Source of the DNA: Streptomyces rubellomurinus
Lineage (GTDB): Bacteria; Actinomycetota; Actinomycetes; Streptomycetales; Streptomycetaceae
NCBI RefSeq assembly: GCF_000961885.1
Contig: NZ_JZKH01000040.1
Location: forward strand, 7,293-71,292
DNA length: 64,000 bases
Reading direction: 5' to 3'
Positions 7,780 through 15,256 of this stretch are shown here, one piece after another. The notes below the pieces were generated by a model. It was given only the letters and a program-made list of their open reading frames with translations, ran no database searches and was not told the DNA's origin. Position 1 is the stretch's first letter. Every line of letters starts with the position of its first letter. The position numbers were made by a program, and so were the translations under genes.

Positions 7780-8784
7780 ATGTCCCGCCCCACCGCCCGC
7801 GCCGTCCACCTCGTCGCCCGTCCCACCGGCGCGGCGACCGCCGAGCAGTTCGCCTTCGTCGAGGAGCGGGTCCCCGCGCTGGAGTCCGGCGAGGCGCTGG
7901 TCGAGAACCTGTACCAGTCCGTCGACCCGTACATGCGCGAGGAGATGGACGAGGGCGGCTGGGACCTGCACGCCCCGCTGGAGGGCCGCACCCTCGGGCG
8001 GGTGGTCGAGTCCCGCACCGACGCCCTGCCGGTCGGCGCGCTGGTCTTCCACCGGCAGGCCTGGCGCACCCACGCGGTGGTCACCCCCGAGCGCGCCCAC
8101 CTGCTGCCCGTCTTCGACGGCGTCCCGCTCAGCAACCACCTGTCCGTCCTCGGCGGCACCGGCCTGTCCGCGTGGGTCGGCCTGACCAGGATCGCCCGGT
8201 TCCAGCCCGGCGAGTCGATCTTCATCTCGGCGGCCGCCGGCGGCGTCGGCACCGCCGCCGGCCAGCTCGCCCGGCTGCTCGGCGCCGGACGGATCGTCGG
8301 CAGCGCGGGCTCGGCCGCCAAGGCCGCCCGGCTCGTCGACCACCTCGGCTTCGACGCCGCCTTCGACTACCACGACGCCCCGCTCGCGGACCGCCTGCGC
8401 GAGGCCGCGTCGGACGGCCTGGACGTCTACTTCGACAACGTCGGCGGCGACCACCTGGAAGCCGCGATCGGCGCCCTGCGCGACCACGGCCGCATCGCCT
8501 GGTGCGGCGCCGTCGCCCAGTACGACGACCTCCGGAACCCGCCGGCCGCGCCGCGTAACCTGTACGACGTGGTCGGCAAGAGCCTGCGCCTGGAGGGCTT
8601 CCTGGTCCGCAACCACCTCGACGCCCGCCCCGAGCTCTACGACTTCCTCGTCCCCCACCTGCGCTCGGGCGCGGTGGTGGCGGAGGAGACGGTCGTGGAC
8701 GGCTTCGACCGGGTGGTGGACGCGTTCCTCGGCGTGATGCGCGGCGCCAACACCGGGAAGATGATCGTCCACCTGGCCGACTGA
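7780..8784 (+). CDS. NADP-dependent oxidoreductase, MDR superfamily (PTGR/CurA-like)
   Basis: Zinc-free medium-chain reductase of 334 residues that reduces activated C=C bonds of enones. The cofactor-binding loop reads SAAAGGVGTAAGQLARLLGA and the subfamily-typical YFDNVGGDHLEAAI and LEGFLVRNHLD follow. The N-terminal part with ENLYQSVDPYMREEMDE fits the YncB/prostaglandin reductase branch. A LysR regulator is divergent with an operator dyad in the 141-bp gap, so expression is probably induced by a small molecule seen by that regulator. A hairpin follows the gene. Confidence 0.9.
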   Translation: MSRPTARAVHLVARPTGAATAEQFAFVEERVPALESGEALVENLYQSVDPYMREEMDEGGWDLHAPLEGRTLGRVVESRTDALPVGALVFHRQAWRTHAVVTPERAHLLPVFDGVPLSNHLSVLGGTGLSAWVGLTRIARFQPGESIFISAAAGGVGTAAGQLARLLGAGRIVGSAGSAAKAARLVDHLGFDAAFDYHDAPLADRLREAASDGLDVYFDNVGGDHLEAAIGALRDHGRIAWCGAVAQYDDLRNPPAAPRNLYDVVGKSLRLEGFLVRNHLDARPELYDFLVPHLRSGAVVAEETVVDGFDRVVDAFLGVMRGANTGKMIVHLAD

Positions 8785-8804
8785 ACCGCCCGGAACGGGC
8801 AGTG

Positions 8805-8849
8805 GGCCCGTGCGTTCGCCGTCACGGGGGTGCGGCGAACGCACGGGCC
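8805..8849. terminator. Bidirectional terminator hairpin
   Basis: A 17-bp perfect stem (8805-8821 with 8833-8849) and 11-nt loop separate the convergent oxidoreductase and methyltransferase genes; the second arm ends 1 bp before the methyltransferase stop codon. Confidence 0.7.
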
Positions 8850-8850
8850 G

Positions 8851-9615
8851 TCAGCCGTCGCGGCGGCGGGCGAGGTGGGCGGTGACGTCGGCGGCCACCT
8901 CGACCTGCGGCGGCAGGGCCGCCAGGATCCGCTCGAACACCTGCTGCCGGTCGGCGGGCGGCAGCATCAGGTACGCGGAGACGGTGGAGAGGTGGCCGAC
9001 GTAGTCGTGGGCGGGCATCGTCAACCGGCGCTCGATCACGTGCTGCTGGACGTCGGTGAAGCTGTCGGACCGCTGGAGTTCGGTGCCGGGCCACAGCATC
9101 GCGGCGTCCCAGGGGGTGCCGTCCGGGGACGGGATCTCGTCGGTGGCCAGGAACGGCGCCCGGGCGGCGCTGACGGCCTCCTGCGCGGCGGGGTCGGCGA
9201 GTTGGACGGGCCCGCCGAAGGAGGCGAAGACGCCGCCCGGCTCCAGCAGGGCGGCGGCCCGCTCCCACCGGCCGTCCGGGGACGTCCAGTGCAGGGCGGC
9301 GGCTGCGTAGAGGAGGTCGTACGGGTGGTCGGGTCGGATCTCTTCGAACGTGGCCTGCTCCGCGCGGACGTTCACGGGTGCGTGCCGGCGCAGTTCGGCG
9401 AGCATGGCCGGGTCGGGTTCGGTCGCGGTGACGGCGATGCCGTGTTCGGCGAACAGGCGGGTCGCCTTGCCGGTGCCCGCGCCGATTTCCAGCGCGGTCC
9501 GGATCGGGCGGCCCGCGTAGGACGCCACCAGGTCGTGGAGCGCGGCGGGGTAGCCGGGGCGGTAGCGCTCGTAGGCGGCCGCGATCGCTCCGAAGCTCAG
9601 GGCGCGTTCAGACAT
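8851..9615 (-). CDS. Class I SAM-dependent methyltransferase
   Basis: About 254 residues with a Rossmann-type methyltransferase fold. Motif I is ALEIGAGTGKATRLFAEHG, motif II falls at ITVTATEPD-like residues (VTATEPDPAML), and the post-II segment YDLLYAAAALHW is typical of the Methyltransf_11/25 group. The N-terminal SFGAIAAAYERYRPGYP is shared by UbiE/trans-aconitate-type small-molecule methyltransferases. Substrate unknown. The start at 9615 (MSERAL) has AGGA upstream; a second ATG at 9624 in frame is possible. It lies 19 bp upstream-facing to the NmrA-like gene stop on the same strand, so the two may be co-transcribed. Confidence 0.85.
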   Translation of the reverse strand: MSERALSFGAIAAAYERYRPGYPAALHDLVASYAGRPIRTALEIGAGTGKATRLFAEHGIAVTATEPDPAMLAELRRHAPVNVRAEQATFEEIRPDHPYDLLYAAAALHWTSPDGRWERAAALLEPGGVFASFGGPVQLADPAAQEAVSAARAPFLATDEIPSPDGTPWDAAMLWPGTELQRSDSFTDVQQHVIERRLTMPAHDYVGHLSTVSAYLMLPPADRQQVFERILAALPPQVEVAADVTAHLARRRDG

Positions 9616-9642
9616 GGTGTGCATCCTGGCAGTAGGCCTGGG

Positions 9643-10476
9643 TCACCGGAAGCTCGCCGCGTTGTCCCGGGCCCAGGTGCGGAAGCTTCGGGGCGGGCGG
9701 CCGAGGACGCGGTCGACGGTGTCGGTGACGCGCTCGGGTTCGCGGGTGAAGGACTCCCAGGCGCGGAGGCGGGATTCGACGAAGGCGGCGTTGCCCCAGG
9801 CGGCGGTGAGGTGTTCGCGGGCGACCTCGGGAGGCAGGTCCTCGAAGCGGACGTTGATGCCGGCCTCTTCGCCGATGATCCGGGCGAGTTCGGCGTGGGA
9901 GAGCGATTCGGGGCCGGTGATCAGGTACTTGGCGCCCGCGTGGCCGTCCTCGGTGAGGGCGCGGACGGCGACGGCGGCGATGTCCCGCTCGTCGATCAGC
10001 GAGCGCCGGGCCTGTCCGTAGGGCCAGCGGACGACGCCCTGGCGGATCTGGTCGGCCCAGCCGAGCATGTTGCCCGCGAAGTCGATGGCCCGGACGAAGG
10101 TCCAGGAGAGGGAGGAGCGGCGGATCAGGCGCTCGATCTCCTGGTGGAAGATCGAGGGTGACTCGTCATCGGCGAGGTCGGCGACGTCGGTGGAGAGGTA
10201 GACGACCCGGGTGGCGTGCTCGGCGATCGCTTCGACGATCGGGCGGGGGTCGATGCCGGGAAGGCCGGGCCACATCAGGTAGACGCGGTCGACGCCGGGC
10301 AGGGCGGCACGGATGGTGGCGGGGTCGGAGAGGTCGCCGGTTATGGATGTGGCGCCCTCGATCGATCGGGCCGGATCGCGGACCAACGCCCTTACGGAGT
10401 GGCCCCCTTGGGCGAGCTCGCTGACGACGTGCCGCCCGACACTTCCGTTCGCCCCGATGACAAGAATCTCTCCCAT
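9643..10476 (-). CDS. NmrA-like NAD(P)-binding oxidoreductase
   Basis: Atypical short-chain dehydrogenase of 277 residues. The N-terminal dinucleotide-binding motif GANGSVGRHVVSEL follows MGEILVI, then VYLMWPGLPG, YLSTDVADL and FVRAIDFAGNMLG as in NmrA/QorB-type NAD(P)H-binding proteins. No complete Tyr-x-x-x-Lys catalytic pair is obvious, so it may be a reductase of quinones or a cofactor sensor. The start chosen is ATG at 10476, where homology begins. Its 5' region contains a very strong hairpin and further stem-loops (10522-10657). Confidence 0.85.
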   Translation of the reverse strand: MGEILVIGANGSVGRHVVSELAQGGHSVRALVRDPARSIEGATSITGDLSDPATIRAALPGVDRVYLMWPGLPGIDPRPIVEAIAEHATRVVYLSTDVADLADDESPSIFHQEIERLIRRSSLSWTFVRAIDFAGNMLGWADQIRQGVVRWPYGQARRSLIDERDIAAVAVRALTEDGHAGAKYLITGPESLSHAELARIIGEEAGINVRFEDLPPEVAREHLTAAWGNAAFVESRLRAWESFTREPERVTDTVDRVLGRPPRSFRTWARDNAASFR

Positions 10477-10521
10477 GCCGAGCCGCAACACGGGGGAGTG
10501 GCGATCTATGCCCGGGAACGA

Positions 10522-10560
10522 GGACGGGGTCCGACACCGAGAAGGTGTCGGACCCCGTCC
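10522..10560 (-). terminator. Very strong hairpin in the leader of the NmrA-like gene
   Basis: GGACGGGGTCCGACACC (10522-10538) pairs perfectly with 10544-10560 over 17 bp with a GAGAA loop. It lies 46 bp before the start of the NmrA-like gene and about 150 bp after the DUF397 stop, both on the minus strand. It could terminate the DUF397 transcript or act as an attenuator of the downstream gene. No T-run follows. Confidence 0.55.
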
Positions 10561-10567
10561 GATGGAG

Positions 10568-10657
10568 CGCCAGGCCCGGGTTGCACGGACTCTTCCTACT
10601 GAAAGTAGGACGTGCTCTGGTAGCACCGCTGACGCCTGGCGAGGGATCGTGTCCCTC
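10568..10657 (-). ncRNA. Multi-hairpin structured element, class unknown
   Basis: An 8-bp closing stem (10568-10575 with 10634-10641) encloses a 7-bp hairpin TCCTACT/AGTAGGA (10594-10610) and a 5-bp hairpin GTGCT/AGCAC (10612-10626); a further hairpin GAGGGA/TCCCTC follows at 10641-10657. On the minus strand this resembles a cloverleaf with a loop that could be read as anticodon TTC, but the would-be T stem overlaps the acceptor by 2 nt and no CCA or normal D loop exists, so it is not called a tRNA. It may be a leader RNA or a decayed tRNA. Confidence 0.3.
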
Positions 10658-10709
10658 GCAACGAGAAGAAGATTAGCAGCTCAGCGGGCGTAGATCGAAT
10701 CGGGGGCGG

Positions 10710-10895
10710 CTAGAGGTCGAACTCCCCGTTGCGGATGGCGGAGACGAGGTCGCGCCACTCGGCAGGAGTGAGTTGGGCGATGGCAGCAGGCTGAAGGGTG
10801 CTGCGGACGTACACGCTGTCTGAGGTGATGGCTACCTCTGGGCAGTTATTGCCATCGCCGCACGCGCTGGGCTTCCGCCATGCGATGTCTTCCAC
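10710..10895 (-). CDS. DUF397 small protein
   Basis: 61-residue DUF397 protein, recognised by WRKPSACGDGNNCPEVAI near the N-terminus and the C-terminal LTPAEWRDLVSAIRNGEFDL. These small acidic proteins are encoded beside DUF5753 XRE regulators in streptomycetes (the whiJ/bldB-associated family) and are thought to modulate or inhibit their partner. Here it lies 7 bp downstream of the XRE gene stop, on the same strand, so the two form an operon. Start ATG at 10895. Confidence 0.85.
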   Translation of the reverse strand: MEDIAWRKPSACGDGNNCPEVAITSDSVYVRSTLQPAAIAQLTPAEWRDLVSAIRNGEFDL

Positions 10896-10902
10896 AGGGG
10901 CC

Positions 10903-11763
10903 TCACAGGCTGTTCATGATGCTGGAGATCGCGTCACGAGAGGCAGACGGATCGAGCGCACGATCACGCATCGCCCCGAGAATGCTGCGGTAGTTCTCCA
11001 GCTGGTTCATCTCGGTCAGGAACGCTGGCGATCCTACGGAGTCCAGCTGGACTGTATCGAGCCGGGGTACGGGCCCGCTTGCATAGAGCACAGCCTGCCC
11101 GGCGCCCTTGAATCCGCCGGCCTTGAACTCCAGAACGCGCAGTGTCACGTTGGGGGCCTCGGAGAGTGCGAGGAGCTGCTTCAGTTGCTCCCTGGCGACT
11201 GCCGACCCTCCGAACTCCATGCGTAGCGCGGCCTCATGGACAATCGCTTCGTATTCAAGTGGGTCGCTGCGTGTCAGGAGCTCGGCCCGCCGCATTCGGT
11301 TCTCAACTCGCGCCTCGATGTTCAGCGGGCGCAGCGGCGGATAGACCTCGCGGAAGATCGCCCGAGCCGTGTCCTCGGTCTGCATGAGCCCTGGCACATG
11401 GCAGATCTGATAGGTCACCAATGCCCGTGAGTAGTGCTCGACCTCGGAGATCTCAAGAATTCCGGCAGGGACCAGCCCCCTGTGCTCCTCCCACCATCCC
11501 TTGGTGCGGTCGGCGGCCATCTCGGCGACCGCGTCGACGTATACGGCGTCGGCCTCCTCGTACTCGGAGGCGAGCGCGAGGACCCGTTCCCCACTGATCG
11601 GGTAGCTGCCCTGTTCGATCAGCGTGATCTTGCTGCGGTCCAGCCCGAGAACAGCGGCAGCGTCTCCAGCCGTGCGCCCGGCGGCTTCTCGCATCTTTCG
11701 CAGCTCGATGCCGACGCGCTTCCGGCGTGCGGTTGGAGTAGGTGGCATCTCCCCAGCATCCAT
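10903..11763 (-). CDS. XRE regulator with DUF5753 domain (WhiJ-like)
   Basis: About 286 residues: helix-turn-helix at roughly 10-65 (IELRKMREAAGRTAGDAAAV, then LDRSKITLIEQG), followed by the DUF5753 ligand-sensing domain with VTYQICHVPGLMQTEDTA and VLRVLEF-like strands. This family includes S. coelicolor WhiJ, which holds back development in a paired fashion with its DUF397 partner. The reading frame is open further upstream, but similarity starts here; ATG at 11763 is chosen, ATG at 11748 is an alternative because GGGGAG directly abuts it. A 14-bp perfect palindrome at 11817-11830 is a likely operator. Confidence 0.88.
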   Translation of the reverse strand: MDAGEMPPTPTARRKRVGIELRKMREAAGRTAGDAAAVLGLDRSKITLIEQGSYPISGERVLALASEYEEADAVYVDAVAEMAADRTKGWWEEHRGLVPAGILEISEVEHYSRALVTYQICHVPGLMQTEDTARAIFREVYPPLRPLNIEARVENRMRRAELLTRSDPLEYEAIVHEAALRMEFGGSAVAREQLKQLLALSEAPNVTLRVLEFKAGGFKGAGQAVLYASGPVPRLDTVQLDSVGSPAFLTEMNQLENYRSILGAMRDRALDPSASRDAISSIMNSL

Positions 11764-11816
11764 CGTTCGGGCGCGACGAGTCCAGCGAACAGATAGGCAC
11801 ACTTTCCGTAGTCGGC

Positions 11817-11830
11817 TAGCAAATTTGCTA
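11817..11830. promoter_or_regulatory. Perfect palindrome TAGCAAATTTGCTA
   Basis: A 14-bp perfect palindrome, strikingly AT-rich for this DNA, in the gap between the divergent XRE gene and the ATPase gene. It is the best candidate operator for the XRE regulator, by position and symmetry. Confidence 0.5.
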
Positions 11831-11918
11831 TCCGCTGCCCTACAGTCAGTGACGCACCCATCACCGATGCGGCTGCCAGTAGCCGCTCGGCGCATCCCTC
11901 CTTCCTCTGGGAGACCCT

Positions 11919-12287
11919 GTGCGCAACCTCAACTCCCCTTCCCTCACCCTCTCCCGTGACACGCTCCGCTCCGCGATGTCCCGCGAGGGGTGGCCGCCCT
12001 CGGCCGCCTTCGACGCCGAGCTCGCCATGGTCGAACTCATCGTCAACGCCTGGCGCCACGGGGACACGGCCTCGCCCGCCGTCGTCATCCTCCTCCGACC
12101 CGACACCCTCCGCGTCACGGTCTCCGACCGCTCCCCGCTCCTCCCCGAGCAGCGTCCGACCTCCCTCCTCTCCGAGACCGGCCGGGGCCTCCAGCTCGTC
12201 GCCGGACTCACCCACCGCTGGGGCGTCGACCCCCAGGAACTGGGCAAGTCCGTCTGGTTCGAGCTGCACCAGGGCGGTGCCGCGTGA
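11919..12287 (+). CDS. ATP-binding protein, RsbW/HATPase_c family
   Basis: 122-residue GHKL-type ATPase of the anti-sigma-factor kinase family. The N box is AMVELIVNAWRHGD, the G1 segment is VTVSDRSPLLP (with the usual DG replaced by DRS), and the G2 box is ETGRGLQLVAGLTHRWG. Single-domain proteins of this kind commonly accompany XRE/DUF397 pairs in Streptomyces; they may phosphorylate or sequester a partner. GTG start at 11919 with GGGAG 4-8 bp upstream. Its stop overlaps the start of the next small gene (GTGA at 12284). Confidence 0.82.
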   Translation: MRNLNSPSLTLSRDTLRSAMSREGWPPSAAFDAELAMVELIVNAWRHGDTASPAVVILLRPDTLRVTVSDRSPLLPEQRPTSLLSETGRGLQLVAGLTHRWGVDPQELGKSVWFELHQGGAA

Positions 12288-12541
12288 GCGCCCACCACCC
12301 GATCCACCCCGCCGACCCCGCCCTCTTCCACCTCACCGGCCGCGAGATCGCCGAGCTCATCGTCGAACTCCGCACCGAGGGACGCGAGTTCGGCCTCCTC
12401 TGGCCGTCCGCCGAGCCCGGCGAGGCCAACCTGCACGGCCGCCGCCTGGTCAACCTCGGCAACATCCCGGCCAGCACCCTCATCAACCTCCTCGCGCTCC
12501 TGCGCGAGTACAAGCGCACCCGGGACGGCGCCCGGGAGTAG
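12284..12541 (+). CDS. Small conserved hypothetical protein of the WhiJ-like module
   Basis: 85 residues, no recognised domain. The sequence is predicted mostly helical: LFHLTGREIAELIVELRTEG, then LLWPSAEPGEANLHGRRLVN, and a C-terminal helix LINLLALLREYKRTRDG. No signal peptide or membrane helix. The GTG start overlaps the stop of the ATPase gene by four bases, so the two are translationally coupled, which implies a shared role, perhaps as partner of the ATPase or the XRE regulator. Confidence 0.65.
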   Translation: MSAHHPIHPADPALFHLTGREIAELIVELRTEGREFGLLWPSAEPGEANLHGRRLVNLGNIPASTLINLLALLREYKRTRDGARE

Positions 12542-12624
12542 CGGAACACTCCAAGATCAGCTCGCGATCCTTGTCCCCGCCCGCCCGCAGCCCGTCTCCG
12601 CCCTGTCGCAGACTGGCAGGACCG

Positions 12625-12645
12625 CAAGGACCAAGGACCAAGGAC
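12625..12645 (+). repeat. Triple CAAGGAC repeat containing the fabV ribosome-binding site
   Basis: Three exact 7-bp units CAAGGAC run head to tail; the last AAGGAC is 7 bp before the GTG start of fabV, so it serves as the Shine-Dalgarno site and the other two are extra copies. Confidence 0.6.
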
Positions 12646-12652
12646 GGCCATC

Positions 12653-13867
12653 GTGAGCGAGCGCGTTCTCACCCCCCGCAACCGGGGTTTCCTCTTCCTC
12701 GATTCCCACCCGGCGGGCTGCTCGCAGCTGGTGGCCGACATGTGGCAGGCCTGCCCCGAGCCCGCCACCACCCCCGAGGGCGACGGCCCGGTGGCGCTGA
12801 TCATCGGCTCCTCTGCCGGGTACGGCCTGGCGGCCACCGTCGCCGGCCTCAAGCGCGCGGGCATCCGTGGCGTCATGGTCTCCTTCGAGAAGGCCCCCAC
12901 CGCCCGCCGCACCGGTACGGCCGGCTGGTACCGCACCGCCGCCACCGCCGACCTCGCCCGCGCCGCCGGCCGAGACCTGGTCTTCCTCAACGGCGACGCC
13001 TTCTCGGACGCCATGAAGGACGAGGTCGCCGACCTCATCGAGCAGCGCTTCGGGGGCCGACTGGACTACCTCATCTACTCGGTGGCCGCACCCCGCCGCA
13101 CCGACCCGGACACCGGCGTCACCTACTCCTCCGTCCTCAAGCCGATCGGCGCGGCCAACCGCACCCGGACCCTGGTCTTCGACGACCAGGGCGCCCCCGA
13201 GGTGCGCGAGGTCGAGACCGGCCCGGCCGAGGGCGACGACGTCGAGCAGACCGTGGCCGTGATGGGCGGCGCGGACTGGGAGCGCTGGATCGACCACCTG
13301 GCCGGTCGCGGCCTGCTCAACGAGGGCTTCGCCACCGCCGCGCTCTCCTACATCGGCTCGCCCCTCACCGCCGCCATCTACCGCCAGGGCACCATCGGCG
13401 CGGCCAAGGCCCACCTGGAGGCCACCGCCCGTACGCTCGACGACCGCCTCGACAAGACCGTGGGCGGCCGGGCGGTGACCTCCGTCAACGGCGCGGCCGT
13501 CACCCAGTCCTCCACCGCCATTCCGGGCATCGCCCTGTACCTCGGCCTGCTGCGTGCCGTCCTCGGCGACCGCCTGGTCCCGCCGGTGCACCAGCTCGCC
13601 TCCCTGTGGGACCAGTTGACCGGCGCCACCCCGCTGGTCCTGGACGACGAGGGCCGCGTCCGCCTCGACACCTGGGAGCTCACCGACGACGTCCAGGCGG
13701 CCGTGGCCGAGCGCTGGGAGGCCGCGACCACCGACTCCATCGCCGGTCTCGCCGACCTCGACTGGTTCCGCGCCGAGGTCCAGCGCCTGTACGGCTTCTC
13801 GGTGCCGGGCATCGACTACACCGCCCCGGTGGCCACCGAGATCCCCTGGCCCGACACCACCCGCTGA
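12653..13867 (+). CDS. fabV: Trans-2-enoyl-CoA / enoyl-ACP reductase, FabV family
   Basis: NADH-dependent reductase of the double bond in trans-2-enoyl thioesters, the last step of fatty acid elongation; 404 residues, the family length. The dinucleotide loop IIGSSAGYGLA is the FabV version of the SDR motif, and the extended active site Tyr-x8-Lys is present in IYRQGTIGAAKAHLE. FabV enzymes from other bacteria resist triclosan. GTG start at 12653. Actinomycetes usually rely on an InhA/FabI type, so this is likely an additional reductase, perhaps for a special lipid. A 17-bp hairpin ends the gene. Confidence 0.92.
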   Translation: MSERVLTPRNRGFLFLDSHPAGCSQLVADMWQACPEPATTPEGDGPVALIIGSSAGYGLAATVAGLKRAGIRGVMVSFEKAPTARRTGTAGWYRTAATADLARAAGRDLVFLNGDAFSDAMKDEVADLIEQRFGGRLDYLIYSVAAPRRTDPDTGVTYSSVLKPIGAANRTRTLVFDDQGAPEVREVETGPAEGDDVEQTVAVMGGADWERWIDHLAGRGLLNEGFATAALSYIGSPLTAAIYRQGTIGAAKAHLEATARTLDDRLDKTVGGRAVTSVNGAAVTQSSTAIPGIALYLGLLRAVLGDRLVPPVHQLASLWDQLTGATPLVLDDEGRVRLDTWELTDDVQAAVAERWEAATTDSIAGLADLDWFRAEVQRLYGFSVPGIDYTAPVATEIPWPDTTR

Positions 13868-13887
13868 TCACCCTCGCTGACCACCCC

Positions 13888-13928
13888 CGCTGCGCAGGAA
13901 GTCGACCCCGCCGACTTCCTGCGCAGCG
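13888..13928. terminator. Bidirectional terminator hairpin
   Basis: A 17-bp perfect stem (13888-13904 with 13912-13928) and 7-nt loop lie between the convergent fabV and beta-propeller genes. Confidence 0.75.
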
Positions 13929-13935
13929 CGGCGTC

Positions 13936-15111
13936 TCAGGACAGCGTGCCGAGGGCGTGCACGCCGGTACGGGTGCTGCGGTAGACAGCCGTACCGGCGG
14001 CCGCCAGCGAGACGCGGGTGTACTCGGTGTCGGAGCGCAGGTCGTCCGGCGCGTCCTGCCATTGCTGCTTGCCGGTGTCGAGGTCGAAGGCGAACAGTCG
14101 TTCGTCGTTCGTCCCGACGTACGCACTGCCGTCTGCGACGGTCATCGAGCTCTCCCCGCGGCCCAGGCCGAGGGTCGTGGTGGCCGTCCAGCGCGGCTCG
14201 CCGGTTTCCGTGTCCATCGCGCTCAGAGTGTCGCCGCTGAGGAAGCAGACCGTTCCGCCCGCGGCCGACACCGCGCAGTTGGTCGCGCCGTGCCGGCGCT
14301 GCCAGCGCACCCGGCCGGTGGCCGCGTCCAGGGAGCAGACCCAGGTGCCGGTCCTGTCCTCGGTGGCGTACGTGAGCAGGAGGGCGCCACGGTGGAGGAC
14401 GGGAGTGTTGTAGGCGCCGAGGACGGAGCCCTGGGCCCAGCGCTGCTCGCCGCTGCGCGCGTCGAAGGCGCGGGCGCCGTACTCCCGGCCGACCGCGTAC
14501 ACGGTGTCGTCGGCCAGGGCCAGGTAGCCTTCGGGGCCCAACGGCCTGCTCCAGCGGCGCTCGCCGGTGGCCGCGTCGTAGGCGTTCAGCGCGCCGTCGT
14601 GGGCCGCGAACACGCTGCCGCCCCTGATGACCGGGCCCTGCCCCCAGGTGAGACCGGTCCACCGCGCGACCGGCACCTGCCAGCGCACGTCCCCGGTCGC
14701 CGCGTCGAGGGTCTGCAGGCCGGTCGGGGCGGCCACGCTCAGCACACCGTCCCCGACCGCCGACGGGCGGCCGTAGTTCTCGGTCATGGGGTCGGCCGCG
14801 CCGACCGCCCGGCTCCAGCGGACGGCGCCGGTGCGCGGGTCGAGAGCGCGCAGGTTGCCGTCGTACCCGGAGACGAAGAGGCCGTCCTGCGGGCCGCCGG
14901 ACAGGACGACCCGCCCGCTCGCGGCCGTCGTGCTCCACAGCCGGGGGCCACGGGCGGCGTCCCGGCGCGCCCACCACCGGGCCCCGCCCGCGACGGCGAG
15001 CGCGGCCGCGCCGCCCGCGGCGCTCAGCAGCAGCCGCCTGCGGTCGATCTGGGGGCGGGCCGGCCGGTCCTGCGCCGCTGCACCGGAGTTCACGTCGGAA
15101 TCGGAGTTCAC
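13936..15111 (-). CDS. PQQ-like beta-propeller repeat protein, exported
   Basis: 391 residues made of WD/PQQ-like blades, each with the pattern A-T-G-x-x-R-W (for example LDAATGDVRWQVPVARWTG, DAATGERRWSRPLG, LDAATGRVRWQRR, DTETGEPRWTA). At about residues 24-45 a twin-arginine-like stretch DRRRLLLSAAGGAAALAV suggests export or membrane anchoring by Tat. No catalytic residues or lipobox are apparent; such proteins act as ligand or partner-binding propellers, often with protein kinases. GTG start at 15111 after GAGGAG. No obvious functional neighbour. Confidence 0.82.
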   Translation of the reverse strand: MNSDSDVNSGAAAQDRPARPQIDRRRLLLSAAGGAAALAVAGGARWWARRDAARGPRLWSTTAASGRVVLSGGPQDGLFVSGYDGNLRALDPRTGAVRWSRAVGAADPMTENYGRPSAVGDGVLSVAAPTGLQTLDAATGDVRWQVPVARWTGLTWGQGPVIRGGSVFAAHDGALNAYDAATGERRWSRPLGPEGYLALADDTVYAVGREYGARAFDARSGEQRWAQGSVLGAYNTPVLHRGALLLTYATEDRTGTWVCSLDAATGRVRWQRRHGATNCAVSAAGGTVCFLSGDTLSAMDTETGEPRWTATTTLGLGRGESSMTVADGSAYVGTNDERLFAFDLDTGKQQWQDAPDDLRSDTEYTRVSLAAAGTAVYRSTRTGVHALGTLS

Positions 15112-15206
15112 GTCTCCTCTGACTTCGTACCCGGACCCGATGGTTGCGTGACGTCTCGAACCTTTTCGGCCGTCCAGCGGGCCGACGAGGCGGTCCGGCC
15201 GTGTGC

Positions 15207-15246
15207 GCCTGCGTAGGTAGTGGCCGGGCCGACTACCTACGCAGGC
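15207..15246 (-). terminator. Terminator hairpin after the alpha/beta hydrolase gene
   Basis: GCCTGCGTAGGTAGT (15207-15221) pairs perfectly with 15232-15246, leaving a 10-nt loop. It starts 11 bp after the hydrolase stop in the minus-strand direction. Confidence 0.65.
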
Positions 15247-15256
15247 ATTTCCTCGC

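Noticed and set aside
10568..10641. Possible tRNA with anticodon TTC or GAA
   Set aside because: T stem would overlap the acceptor stem by 2 nt, the D loop lacks GG, and no CCA or proper variable region exists; kept only as a structured element.
10522..10657. T-box or other known riboswitch
   Set aside because: No T-box (GGUGGNACC) motif or specifier loop, and no signature of common riboswitches could be recognised by eye.
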